From CAYPTB01 sp964413535 (GTDB lineage Bacteria; Planctomycetota; UBA1135; GCA-002686595), in assembly GCA_964413535.1 (NCBI GenBank), contig CAYPTB010000040.1, positions 1 to 64,000 of the forward strand: 64,000 nucleotides of DNA, given 5' to 3'. The stretch's first letter is position 1, and each line of letters begins with the position of its first letter. Below are positions 46,131 through 54,844 of the stretch, in pieces. A program made the translations under genes and the position numbers. The notes under the pieces were generated by a model that was given only the letters and a program-made list of their open reading frames with translations, searched no databases and was not told where the DNA came from.

Positions 46131-47156
46131 CTAGCTCTCCATCCAGCGGATCGCGTTGGCCATCTGCGCGCGCATGCCGGCGCGGTCGAAGCGGCAGCGG
46201 CGGCCGTGGCCGGGGAGGATCCACTCGAAGTCGTGCTCGGCGAGGCGGCGCATCGATTGGATCTGGGTCGGCCAGTCGTACCAGCAGGCGTCGCGGAAGG
46301 CGTAGACCTGGCCGAGGCCCTCGCTCCAGGCCAGGTGATCGCCCGTGAAGAGGTAGGTGTCGCCGAGGAGCAGGCAGGTCGAGCCGCGCGTGTGCCCGGG
46401 GACGGGGATCAAGAGCGCATCGTCGTCGAGCGCGATCGGATCGACGCCTTCGACCAGGCGCTCCATCGCGCGCGTGCCGCGGTCGGCGTCGGCGGCGTGC
46501 ATGACGCGCTCGCAGCCGAAGTGCGCGGCCCACTTCGCGTGGTCGCCGACGTCGTCCTTGTGCGTGAGGAAGAGCGTCGCGACGCCGCCGAGCTCCTCGA
46601 GACGCACGACGAGCTGCTTCGCGAAGCGCGGCGAGTCGACGAGCAGGTTGCCGCGCTCGCGCCGCACAAAGTAGCTCGTCGCGCCGAAGCTCGATTCGTC
46701 GTGATAGCCGCAGTGGTAGACCGTCGCGTCTGCGCGGTCATCGACGCTGCCCCGACTCGGGCTGGCCGCGTCGGAGTTCGTCCGATCGGCGCCGGTCGCA
46801 TCGGCGCGAGCGGGACCTGGGGGGTCGCTCGTCCGTGGATTTGCGGCGGGAGCGGTCTCCGCGCCGGTCGGGCACGGGCGCGGACCGTCGATGTGGATCG
46901 GGAAGCTCGCGAGCACGGGCACGAGCGCGTGCTTCTCGAGCGTGCCGATCGACGCGGTGGGACAGGCGACGAGCGCCTGCAGCGCGCGGTGGAGCTCCAC
47001 CGCCGTCCGCGGCTGGTGGTGCACGACCGACTGCTCACCCGCGTCCCCGAACGTCTCCGGCGCCATCCAGCGGCACGTGTCGCAGTCGATGCAGGTCCGG
47101 TCGACGAAGAAGTCGCCCGAGACGTTCTCCGGATGGCGGTCGCGCGCGGAGGCCAT
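46131..47156 (-). CDS. Ferredoxin-metallo-beta-lactamase fusion protein
   Basis: 341 residues. The N-terminal ferredoxin-like domain has CxxCxxC (Cys22, 25, 28) in RTCIDCDTCRWMAPETF and a distal Cys65-Pro, enough for one Fe-S cluster. A Pro/Ala/Asp-rich linker (about 95-145) leads to a metallo-beta-lactamase fold with THKDDVGDH, VPGHTRGS, FTGDHL and LPGHG. The first metal motif is HKDDVGDH rather than HxHxDH, so one His ligand is changed. Such fusions suggest an electron-dependent hydrolase or oxidoreductase. It is last in a minus-strand series after the ECF sigma factor (215-base gap). Confidence 0.85.
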   Translation of the reverse strand: MASARDRHPENVSGDFFVDRTCIDCDTCRWMAPETFGDAGEQSVVHHQPRTAVELHRALQALVACPTASIGTLEKHALVPVLASFPIHIDGPRPCPTGAETAPAANPRTSDPPGPARADATGADRTNSDAASPSRGSVDDRADATVYHCGYHDESSFGATSYFVRRERGNLLVDSPRFAKQLVVRLEELGGVATLFLTHKDDVGDHAKWAAHFGCERVMHAADADRGTRAMERLVEGVDPIALDDDALLIPVPGHTRGSTCLLLGDTYLFTGDHLAWSEGLGQVYAFRDACWYDWPTQIQSMRRLAEHDFEWILPGHGRRCRFDRAGMRAQMANAIRWMES

Positions 47157-47371
47157 GGGTGCTCCTTAGGCCTCGCGCAGGGACTCGCGCAAGCCCCGGA
47201 GGATGGAGTGCGATTGGTGTCGGACGGTCGCGACACGCGCCGCCTGAATCGGCGCGTGCGGCACGGGGCCTTCGAGTCCGGCGAGGTCGAGGGCTCGAAT
47301 AGCGTGCCTGCGGCTCGACGCGCCCACGGGAGGCGTCGCGCGGGAAGCGCGCGCAGCTTCCGCTCTCGCGA

Positions 47372-47965
47372 TCACGCTGCACCCAACGCGCTCGAGAGCT
47401 GGGCGAGCGCGCGGAACAAGAGGACGCGGGTCGCTCCGGCGGTGCGGCCCATGCGCTGCGCGACCTCTTCGTGCGAGAGGCCGACGATGCGCGTGAGCAG
47501 GATGACCTCGCGGTGGTCGCCCGAGAGCTTCTCGAAGGCGGCTTCGATGCGCCCGAGCTCCTCGCGCGCCATGGCGTCCTGGCTCGGCGTGCAGATCGAC
47601 GCGTAGCACTCGAACAGGTGCTCTTCGCTCGCCCCGGCGTTCGCCCTCCGGTCCGTGTCGCGCTTGTCCTGGAGCCAGTACTTCTGCCGGGTCTTGATCT
47701 TGCGCAGGGCCGTGGTGAAGAGCCAGTGGCGGAACGCGCCTTCACCGTCGTGCTGGAAGCGCCCGACGTTTGCCAAGACCTCGCGGCACACCGATTGGCA
47801 CAGATCCGACTGCGACTCGAGCGCGCGTAGCCTTCCTCCTGCGTTCAAACGAACGTACGCGCGCAACGCCGGCAGGTGGCGCAGGAGCAGCGGCTCGAGC
47901 GCGCGTTCGTCCCCCGCAGCGAGCTTCTGCACGAGTTCGCGGGTCTCGGGCGAATCAGAGGCCAC
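47372..47965 (-). CDS. ECF-type RNA polymerase sigma factor
   Basis: 197 residues from a GTG at 47965. The sigma-2 region is recognised in LLRHLPALRAYVRLNAGGRL, then SDLCQSVCREVLANVGRFQ and AFRHWLFTTALRKIKTRQKY. Sigma-4 is IEAAFEKLSGDHREVILLTR with the HTH VGLSHEEVAQRMGRTAGATR. It lies 96 bases downstream of the kinase-FGE gene on the same strand, and no anti-sigma factor is adjacent, which fits planctomycete ECF groups controlled by Ser/Thr kinases. Regulation by phosphorylation is inferred. Confidence 0.9.
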   Translation of the reverse strand: MASDSPETRELVQKLAAGDERALEPLLLRHLPALRAYVRLNAGGRLRALESQSDLCQSVCREVLANVGRFQHDGEGAFRHWLFTTALRKIKTRQKYWLQDKRDTDRRANAGASEEHLFECYASICTPSQDAMAREELGRIEAAFEKLSGDHREVILLTRIVGLSHEEVAQRMGRTAGATRVLLFRALAQLSSALGAA

Positions 47966-48061
47966 GCTCGGAGTCTACGTCGGGTTGCGCCAAGTGGCGC
48001 CCGCGAAGAGGAAGCTCGGCGAGCTTCCCGGTCGGGCGCGCGCGCGCTCCGTCGGCGCGCC

Positions 48062-51000
48062 CTACCGCAGCGCCCGCGCAGGGCGAAGACCGACGTCGAG
48101 GCTGCCGCGGCGCGGATCGAGGTGGAAGCGCATGGCGCTGCGGGCGTTGACCGCGAGCTCGTTGAAGCTGCCGCCGCGCAGGATGCGGAAGTTGGGGTTG
48201 CCGCCGAGGCGTTCGCCGGTTCCGGGGCGCGGGACGCTTTCGTAGGAGCAGGTCCAGTCGAGGCACCACTCCCACACGTTGCCGGCGACGTCGAACAGGC
48301 CGAAGGCATTGGGCGCGAAGCTCCCGACCGGCGCGGTCCCGACCCAGCCGTCATCGAGCCACATCTCGACCACGACGTCGGGAGCGTTGGTCCAGCCGGC
48401 CCTCGTGTCGAACAGGTTGGCAGCGCCCGCCAGGCTCTCGCGCGTGTCACCGGTCCAGAACACCGTCGTCGTGGCCGCGCGAGCGGCGTACTCCCACTGC
48501 GCTTCGGTCGGGAGCGCGAGACCGAGCCGCGCGAGTACGCGTTGTGCTTCGTGCCACGACACGTTCTCGACCGGGTGTACGAGCGAGTAGCGTTCGTGGA
48601 ATTCGGCGACGTGCTCGGGATGCAGTACGCTCGGATTCTCCCCCGTCGCGCGGATCCACTGCGCCTGCGTCATCTCGAAAGCGGAGAGGAAGAAGGCGTC
48701 GAGCTGGACCTCCACGAGCGGCTGCTCGTTGCCCAAGATGAAGGGATCGCGATTGGGCGCGCCCGAACCGCGCACTGCGCCCATCGTGAAGCGCCCACCG
48801 GGGACGAGCACGAGCACGAGCGCGCTCGCGTCGTCGAGCACGAGCTCGCCATCGGAAGCGACGACCGGGAGGTCGCCCGACTCGAGCAGTGCGAAGCGCC
48901 ACAACCCCGAGCGCGCGTCGCGCCCGATCGGCACGAGCCCGATCTGCGGCTCGATCTCGAGCCCGCGGTAGGCAGGACAGAGCCGCTGGTCCGCGATGGA
49001 GGCGATCGCTGCGCCCCACGACTCGCGGGCGTGGGCGCCCGCGACCGTCCGTTCCTCCACCGTGCCCGCGAAGGCGAGCCGCCGCTCGACTTCGCTCAGA
49101 AGACCCGTGCGCTCGGCGGCGAAGATCTCGGTGCCGGCGACGAGGCGCTCGAGCTGGTCGTGTTGCCACTGCAACTCCTGCGTCGGAAAGACCCACGGCC
49201 GCCAGGCGGCGATCTCCGCTTCGAGCCGCGCGACGCGCTCTTCGAGCCCGAGGATCGAAGCCTCCACGCTCCGTCGCTGGCCGTCGTCGACCTCGAGCAG
49301 GAGCGCTCGATGCTCCTCCAGGCGCACGAGGGCGTCGCGCAGCGCGCTCCCGTTCGGATGCTCGCGCAGGCGTCGAGCCTCCGCGACCGGCGGAGCCCGC
49401 CCGCGCAGGTCGAGGAGGTCCGCCTGGTGCACTTCGAGGCGCGCGACGAGCGCCTTCGCCTCGTCGACCCAAGCGCGCAGCTTCGGAATGCGATCGGGCA
49501 GCGTGGGGTACATGTCCTCCGCGCGCTCACGCAGGTCGTCGAGCCGCGTCAGGTCGGAGAGCCGCAGCACCTTGACCCGTTCGGCTTCCGCCTCGTTGAA
49601 GCGCGCGTTCGCGAGCGCCTCGCTGCGGCTCGCTTCCCCGTGCGCGACACGCAGCTCTTCGTTGCGCTCCGCGAGCGTTCGGTTGGAACGCGCCTGGACC
49701 CACGTCGTGCTCGCGAGACCGACGACGGCCGCGATCACGGCGGCGGCCGAGGCGAGCGCGGTGCCACGGTTGCGCGCCACCCACTTCCGAAGCTCCGCGA
49801 GCGCGCCCGTAGCGTGCGCGCGCACGACGCGTCCCTCGAGGTACGCCCGCAGGTCCTCGGCCATCTCGCCCATATCCGCGTAGCGGCGCTCGGGACTGCG
49901 CGCCATGGCCTTCTCGGATACGGCGACGAGCTCGGCCGGGATGCCCGACGCTGCGCGCTCGAGCGGTTCCGGCGCTCCTTCCAAGACGCGCAAGAGGACT
50001 GCGCTCGCCGAGCCGCGTTCGCCCGCGGCGAGGAACGGCGGGTGCCCGGCGAGCAGGTGGTAGAGCAGTGCGCCGACCGAGTACACGTCGGAACGCGGAC
50101 CCATGGCCTCTGCGTCGCCACGCGCCTGCTCGGGTGGCATGTAGGCCGGAGTGCCCATCACCGCGCCGTCGCGCGTGAGGAGCGGCCCGTCGCTCTCGGA
50201 CCCGTCCGTGGCAACGGGCTCCAGCGAAGCGAGGTCGCGCGGGTCCGACGTGCCGTCCGCCGCATCCACCACCTTCGCGAGCCCCCAGTCCATCACGTAC
50301 GTCTCGCCGAATCCTCCGACCATCACGTTCGATGGCTTGAGGTCGCGGTGGATGACGCCCTTCGCGTGCGCGAAGGCCATCGTCTCGCAGATCTTCAGCA
50401 CGACAGAGAGCGCCCGCGTGCGGCTCCAGCCCTCGACCTCGCGTCGCGCCAGCTCGAAGATCTCCCCGAGCTCGCGCCCGCGCACGAGACGCATCGTGAA
50501 GAACACCCGTCCCTGCGCGTCGAGACCGAGCTCGTGCACGGGCACGACGCCCGGGTGGTCGAGCTGACCGGTGATCTGCACCTCTTCGAGGAAGCGGCGC
50601 ACGCGCAACGGATCCAGTGCAGAGCTCTTGCTGCCGACGCCCTCGCTGCCGAGCAGCACCTTCATCGCGAGCGCCCGCCGCACGTCGGCGTCCCAGACGC
50701 GCAGCACGGCCCCCATGCCGCCGCGTCCGATTTCGGGCGCGTCCTCGACGCCGCCGTAGCGCGGGTCGCCCGTGCGCGCCGCGAGGCGCTCGAGGATCGA
50801 AGGCGGCACCTCACCCGCGCGCTCGGTGTCGCGCAGATCCACGGCGGGGTCGACTTCGTCGCCCAGGGACGCGCGCAAGCGCTCGGCGACGCTCGCGAGC
50901 TCGTGCGGGCGAAAGAGCGGCGCGACCGCGCCCCAGTTCGCGTGCAGTCGGCGCAGCTCTCCCCCGAGCCGCGCGTGCGCGGCGCACAGCTCGTCGATCG

Positions 51001-51094
51001 ACCGCGACTCACCGCGATCGATCCGATCGAGGAAGTCGGCGAAGACCTCTACGGCCTCCTTCCTCTCCTGCGATCCCGATACCTCCTCGACCAC
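48062..51094 (-). CDS. Transmembrane Ser/Thr kinase fused to an FGE-sulfatase domain
   Basis: 1010 residues. An N-terminal helical region (1-115) precedes a Hanks-type kinase (about 116-420): Gly loop EIGRGGMGAV, Lys145, catalytic HRDLKPSN (249-256) and DWG in place of DFG (269-271). One membrane helix (445-462) is followed by a coiled coil (about 465-680) and a formylglycine-generating-enzyme-like domain (755-1010: VPGGRFTMG, LPTEAQWEYAARA, GNVWEWCLDW, RILRGGSFNE). Topology would place the kinase inside and the FGE-like domain outside, as a receptor. GTG start; 49 bases after the sulfatase-like gene. Confidence 0.93.
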   Translation of the reverse strand: MVEEVSGSQERKEAVEVFADFLDRIDRGESRSIDELCAAHARLGGELRRLHANWGAVAPLFRPHELASVAERLRASLGDEVDPAVDLRDTERAGEVPPSILERLAARTGDPRYGGVEDAPEIGRGGMGAVLRVWDADVRRALAMKVLLGSEGVGSKSSALDPLRVRRFLEEVQITGQLDHPGVVPVHELGLDAQGRVFFTMRLVRGRELGEIFELARREVEGWSRTRALSVVLKICETMAFAHAKGVIHRDLKPSNVMVGGFGETYVMDWGLAKVVDAADGTSDPRDLASLEPVATDGSESDGPLLTRDGAVMGTPAYMPPEQARGDAEAMGPRSDVYSVGALLYHLLAGHPPFLAAGERGSASAVLLRVLEGAPEPLERAASGIPAELVAVSEKAMARSPERRYADMGEMAEDLRAYLEGRVVRAHATGALAELRKWVARNRGTALASAAAVIAAVVGLASTTWVQARSNRTLAERNEELRVAHGEASRSEALANARFNEAEAERVKVLRLSDLTRLDDLRERAEDMYPTLPDRIPKLRAWVDEAKALVARLEVHQADLLDLRGRAPPVAEARRLREHPNGSALRDALVRLEEHRALLLEVDDGQRRSVEASILGLEERVARLEAEIAAWRPWVFPTQELQWQHDQLERLVAGTEIFAAERTGLLSEVERRLAFAGTVEERTVAGAHARESWGAAIASIADQRLCPAYRGLEIEPQIGLVPIGRDARSGLWRFALLESGDLPVVASDGELVLDDASALVLVLVPGGRFTMGAVRGSGAPNRDPFILGNEQPLVEVQLDAFFLSAFEMTQAQWIRATGENPSVLHPEHVAEFHERYSLVHPVENVSWHEAQRVLARLGLALPTEAQWEYAARAATTTVFWTGDTRESLAGAANLFDTRAGWTNAPDVVVEMWLDDGWVGTAPVGSFAPNAFGLFDVAGNVWEWCLDWTCSYESVPRPGTGERLGGNPNFRILRGGSFNELAVNARSAMRFHLDPRRGSLDVGLRPARALR

Positions 51095-51143
51095 CGACGG
51101 CTCTTCTCCTCCGAGAGAGCCTAGCGGGAAATTCGAAACGAGC

Positions 51144-53276
51144 TCAGAAGTAGCCGAGGTCCTGGAGCCGGCCGCGGGCGCGCTCGCTGATCGCGTCGGG
51201 CTTGGAGGGGTCGGGCGCCGACCAATCCGCGAACCGCTCGCGCGCGAGCTCGCGCATGCGCGCGAGGGCGGCGGGGGCTTCCTGCGACACGTCGCGCGTT
51301 TCGCCGGGATCGACCGACAAGTCGAAGAGCTCCTCGCCTGCGGGCCGGCGCAGGAGGTCGTTCCAGCCCTCGTCCGTGCGCACGTACTTCCAGCGCGACG
51401 TGCGGACCGAGAGGCGGTAGCTCCATTGGTCCGCGCGCAGGTCGTAGGCGACGCCGTAGGCGAGCTCGGTCTCGCTCAGCGCCTCGCCGCGCACGAGCGG
51501 CACGAGCGACGTTCCGTCGACGCGCGTCGGCAGCTCGAGTCCGACCAGGTCGACGACGGTCGGGGCGACGTCGATGAGCCGCACGGGCGCGCTGACGCGC
51601 ACTCCCCGCGCGTCCGCGGCCCGTTCCATCGACTCCGGCAGGCGCATCACGAGCGGGACGTGCAGGCACGTGTCGTAGAGGAAGCGGCCGTGGTCGAACC
51701 AGTAGTCGTGCTCGCCCTGGCTCTCGCCGTGGTCCGAGGTCAGCACGACGAGCGTGTCCTCGAGCAGCCCGCGTGCGCGCAGGCTCGCCAGCAGACGCCC
51801 GAGCTCGTGGTCGGCGCTCGACACCTCGGCGCGGTAGAGGCGCTGCAGGGCATCCTGATCGGCGGCGCTGCGGACGACTTCCATGCGCCGCTCGGCGCTC
51901 AAGCGGTACCAGCGCTCGCCGATCCGGTCGCGAGCCGTCGGACCGGCGTGCAACGCGAGCTGCTCCGGGGGCGGCGCGTACGGCAGGTGCGGGTCGAACA
52001 GGTGCACCCACGCGAAGAAGGGACCGGGTGACCCGTCGAGCCAATCGAGCGCGGACGCGACGCAGCGCGCGGCGGGACGATCGCCGCCCTTGCGCAAGGC
52101 GTGCAACTCGACGCCGAAGAGCTTGGCCGTGCGCCACACGAGCTCGGGCAGGCTCGACTCGATCCACGCGTCGGGCACGACGCGCAGCGGACCGAACGTG
52201 TCGTCGAAGAGCTGGAAGCGCTCGTGCAAGCGCGAGGCGCTGCGCTCGAGCGTGAAACCGCTGACGAAGGCCGCCGTGCGGTAGCCCGCGCGCGCGAAGA
52301 TCTCCGGCAGCGTCTCGACGCCCGGCGTGATCGGCCACGGCATGTTCGTCAGCACCCCGTGGTTCCCCGGGTAGAGCCCGGTGAGGATGCTCGTGTGCGA
52401 CGGATCAGTCATCGGCAACGGGCTCTGCGCGTCCTCGAACAGGACGCCCTCGGCCGCGAGCGCATCCATGCTCGGCGTGCGCGCGAGCTCGTTCCCGTAG
52501 CAGCCGAGCGCGTCGGCGCGCAGCGTGTCGATGGTCACGAGCAGGACGTTCGGGCCGGCCGTGCGCGGCGGCGCGAGATCGGGCCCGTGCAGGCGCTCGA
52601 GCGCCGCCAGGCCGAGCCAGACGGCGCCGAGCGCGAGGAACGCTCCCACGACTCGCGCCGGACGGCCGCGCGGTCCCAGGCGTCGCACCGCGACGGCGAG
52701 CGCGAGCGCGCCGGGAACCGCGATCGGCCACCACGAGGCCCCGTCCTGCACGTGGGCTGCGGGTGGGCTCGACGCCAGGCTCCACGCACAGGCGAGCGCG
52801 AGCGCGAAGGACGCCGAAGCCCAGAGCGTCGTCGATTCGAGGAACCGCGCGCTGCGGCCCAACCGCCAGAGGACGAGGACCAGGGCGACGGCCGCCCCGA
52901 CGATCACCAAGGTCGCGAGGGGACCGGAGAGCGAGAGCCGCGGCAGGCCGACGTCGACCACGAGGAACGTCGCGAGCACCGACCACCCGGGCCACGGTGC
53001 TCTCCTCGTCCCGAACGTCCCGAACGTCCCGAACGTCCCGAGCGCGACCGCGGCGTGCGCGACGATCCCCGTCAAGAGCCCCGCGAGCGTCCACGCGAGC
53101 CAGGCGATTGCCACGAAGTTCGCCTGATGATCGACCGCAAGCGACGCCACGAAGTCGATCTCGGACGCCGCGCGCGCGAGACCCAACGTTCCCCCGACGA
53201 GCGCCCCCGCGGCCCCGGCGCGCGCGGCCGCGACGAGCGTGGATGGGATCGGGAGCTCTGCCGTCGGCACGGCCAT
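51144..53276 (-). CDS. Polytopic membrane sulfatase-superfamily enzyme with Thr active site
   Basis: 710 residues: six or seven membrane segments in the first 225 residues, then an alkaline-phosphatase/sulfatase-type domain. It has NVLLVTIDTLRADALGCYG, the active-site motif Thr290-Asp-Pro-Ser-His294 (followed by TSILTG), HLFDPHLPY and LTSDHGESQGEHDYWFDHG. True sulfatases carry Cys or Ser-x-P-S-R; Thr here cannot become formylglycine, so the enzyme is more likely a phosphatase or phosphotransferase of the LtaS-like kind. A 9-bp tandem repeat encodes GTFGTFGTFGT (80-90). ATG start. Confidence 0.85.
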   Translation of the reverse strand: MAVPTAELPIPSTLVAAARAGAAGALVGGTLGLARAASEIDFVASLAVDHQANFVAIAWLAWTLAGLLTGIVAHAAVALGTFGTFGTFGTRRAPWPGWSVLATFLVVDVGLPRLSLSGPLATLVIVGAAVALVLVLWRLGRSARFLESTTLWASASFALALACAWSLASSPPAAHVQDGASWWPIAVPGALALAVAVRRLGPRGRPARVVGAFLALGAVWLGLAALERLHGPDLAPPRTAGPNVLLVTIDTLRADALGCYGNELARTPSMDALAAEGVLFEDAQSPLPMTDPSHTSILTGLYPGNHGVLTNMPWPITPGVETLPEIFARAGYRTAAFVSGFTLERSASRLHERFQLFDDTFGPLRVVPDAWIESSLPELVWRTAKLFGVELHALRKGGDRPAARCVASALDWLDGSPGPFFAWVHLFDPHLPYAPPPEQLALHAGPTARDRIGERWYRLSAERRMEVVRSAADQDALQRLYRAEVSSADHELGRLLASLRARGLLEDTLVVLTSDHGESQGEHDYWFDHGRFLYDTCLHVPLVMRLPESMERAADARGVRVSAPVRLIDVAPTVVDLVGLELPTRVDGTSLVPLVRGEALSETELAYGVAYDLRADQWSYRLSVRTSRWKYVRTDEGWNDLLRRPAGEELFDLSVDPGETRDVSQEAPAALARMRELARERFADWSAPDPSKPDAISERARGRLQDLGYF
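53010..53041. repeat. 9-bp tandem repeat inside the membrane sulfatase-like gene
   Basis: Three exact units of CCCGAACGT (53010-53036) plus a partial fourth. In the coding (minus) strand they give Gly-Thr-Phe repeats in a loop between predicted membrane segments. Confidence 0.85.
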
Positions 53277-53472
53277 CGGCGGGAAGATAGCAATCGCACG
53301 GTGAGTAGATGTCCCTGCTCTCGGTACCCGATCGTGGAACCGACGGAGTCGCTCTCGCGCGGATCCACTTTCGGCCCCGAAGATCGAACCGATTCGAAGG
53401 CGGTTGCGTCAGACAGCGTCCGTTTCGTGCCCCTTCCCTTTCCCCCTCCACGATTCCGAAGGCAGGAGACCC

Positions 53473-54471
53473 ATGAATCTCAGCGCATGGCGTGTGGCGT
53501 CGTTCACCCTCTGCGTCCTGTCCGTGCCGTTGGCAGCCCAGGATCCCGAGCCCGGTAGCGTCCTCGTCTACCCCAGCCTCCGCGAGACGAACGGCCGGGC
53601 GACGGTGGTGTCCGTCACCAACATCCATCCCACGACGAGCATCATCGCGCGCTACCGCTACGTGAACATCGTTCCGACTCCGGGCAATCCGTTCGCACCG
53701 TCCAACTGCTTGGAGGTCACCCGCTTCGAGCTCCTGACGCCGGGAGACACGTTCACGATACCGGTCTTGTGTCACAACCCCACCACCCCCAAGCGCAACG
53801 GCTACCTCGTGATCGACGCCATCCTTCCGGGAACCATCGCGTCGGTCTCCCACAACTACATGATCGGGTCGGAGTGGGTCGCCCTCGGCACGAGCGCCGC
53901 ATGGTCCTTGGGGGCCATCAGCTTCCAATCCCCCTTGGCCGACGGAGTCCTCACCGACCTGGACGGGGACGGCGAGCTCGACTTCGACGGCCTCGAGTAC
54001 ACGATGTGTCCCGACACGCTCCACATCGACACGTTCCTGGCCTCCGCCGGCAACAACCTGGCGTTGATCAACCTGACGGGCGGGACGATGCACACCGCTA
54101 CCGTTGGTTTCACGGTGTTCAACGACAACGAGTCCGTGTTCTCCACCCAGCTCAACTTCCGCTGCTGGTTCGACCAACCCCTCGACATGCTCAGCCCGAT
54201 CTTCACCGCGGTGTTCCTGTCGAGCACGGCCCAGGACCCGTCCGAGACCGACGCCGACTGCGACGGGATCGGCGACCTGGAGAGCGGCTGGGCCATCATC
54301 GACGGAATCGTGGCGACCTCGGCGGCTCCGCAGACCATTCCGAACCCCGCGCTGCTCGGCGCGGTCACGGGCTCGCTCGGCTTCGAGCGCGGCCGCCCGC
54401 TGTGGAGGACCGGCAACAATCCGAACGGGGATTTCCTGAACCACTTGCTGAAGCACCCCGAGTTCCCCTGA
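53473..54471 (+). CDS. Secreted protein of unknown function, tandem copy 1
   Basis: 332 residues with a signal peptide (NLSAWRVASFTLCVLSVPLA, cleavage near AAQ). The mature protein begins DPEPGSVLVYPSLRETNGRA and reads like a beta-sandwich with paired cysteines. It carries an Asp-rich, EF-hand-like calcium loop (TDLDGDGELDFDG) and a second Asp-rich site (DADCDGIGDLES). ATG chosen with AGGAGA four to nine bases upstream. The next gene, 373 bases later, is a close paralogue with the same architecture. Function unknown. Confidence 0.8.
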   Translation: MNLSAWRVASFTLCVLSVPLAAQDPEPGSVLVYPSLRETNGRATVVSVTNIHPTTSIIARYRYVNIVPTPGNPFAPSNCLEVTRFELLTPGDTFTIPVLCHNPTTPKRNGYLVIDAILPGTIASVSHNYMIGSEWVALGTSAAWSLGAISFQSPLADGVLTDLDGDGELDFDGLEYTMCPDTLHIDTFLASAGNNLALINLTGGTMHTATVGFTVFNDNESVFSTQLNFRCWFDQPLDMLSPIFTAVFLSSTAQDPSETDADCDGIGDLESGWAIIDGIVATSAAPQTIPNPALLGAVTGSLGFERGRPLWRTGNNPNGDFLNHLLKHPEFP

Positions 54472-54844
54472 GCGCGGTCCGAGCTGCGCTCTGCTAGTGG
54501 CTCGAACTCACGCCGATAGCGACATCACGCCAGCGATCGAATGCGGTACACGGCCGTGCGCGATCGGCGCGGGTAGCTGAGGGAAGACGGGCGCGAGTGG
54601 GGCACCGCTGACCCCGCTCGCGTCCCGATCGAGAAGCTCGCTCGCTCCGCTGATCCAAAGGATCGGGTCCCAGGTCTATCGCCCCCTTGCTCCCTCGGCG
54701 ATGCTCTCGAGGCTCGCGTGAAGGCCGGCGGAGCTCCGTCGTTCGCTGCCCTGCCCGCGATCCCTGGAACCCAAGGGTCCGTGCGAACGGGTCCGTCGCG
54801 AGCGAACGACCTCGGCCAGCTTCCCACCCACCAGGAGGAGACCC
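54472..54844. other. 373-bp spacer between the tandem secreted-protein genes
   Basis: No convincing gene, tRNA or terminator was recognised. The last bases carry AGGAGGAG (54833-54840), a strong ribosome site for the second copy, matching the AGGAGACCCATG arrangement before the first copy. The spacer may hold a separate promoter. Confidence 0.5.

Noticed and set aside
47876..51124. A 1082-codon plus-strand open frame opposite the kinase-FGE gene
   Set aside because: It is the antisense of a gene with clear kinase motifs; the reading is Arg/Glu/Ala-rich with no family signature.
51144..53276. Calling the membrane enzyme an arylsulfatase
   Set aside because: The active-site motif has Thr and His in place of the Cys/Ser and Arg of sulfatases.
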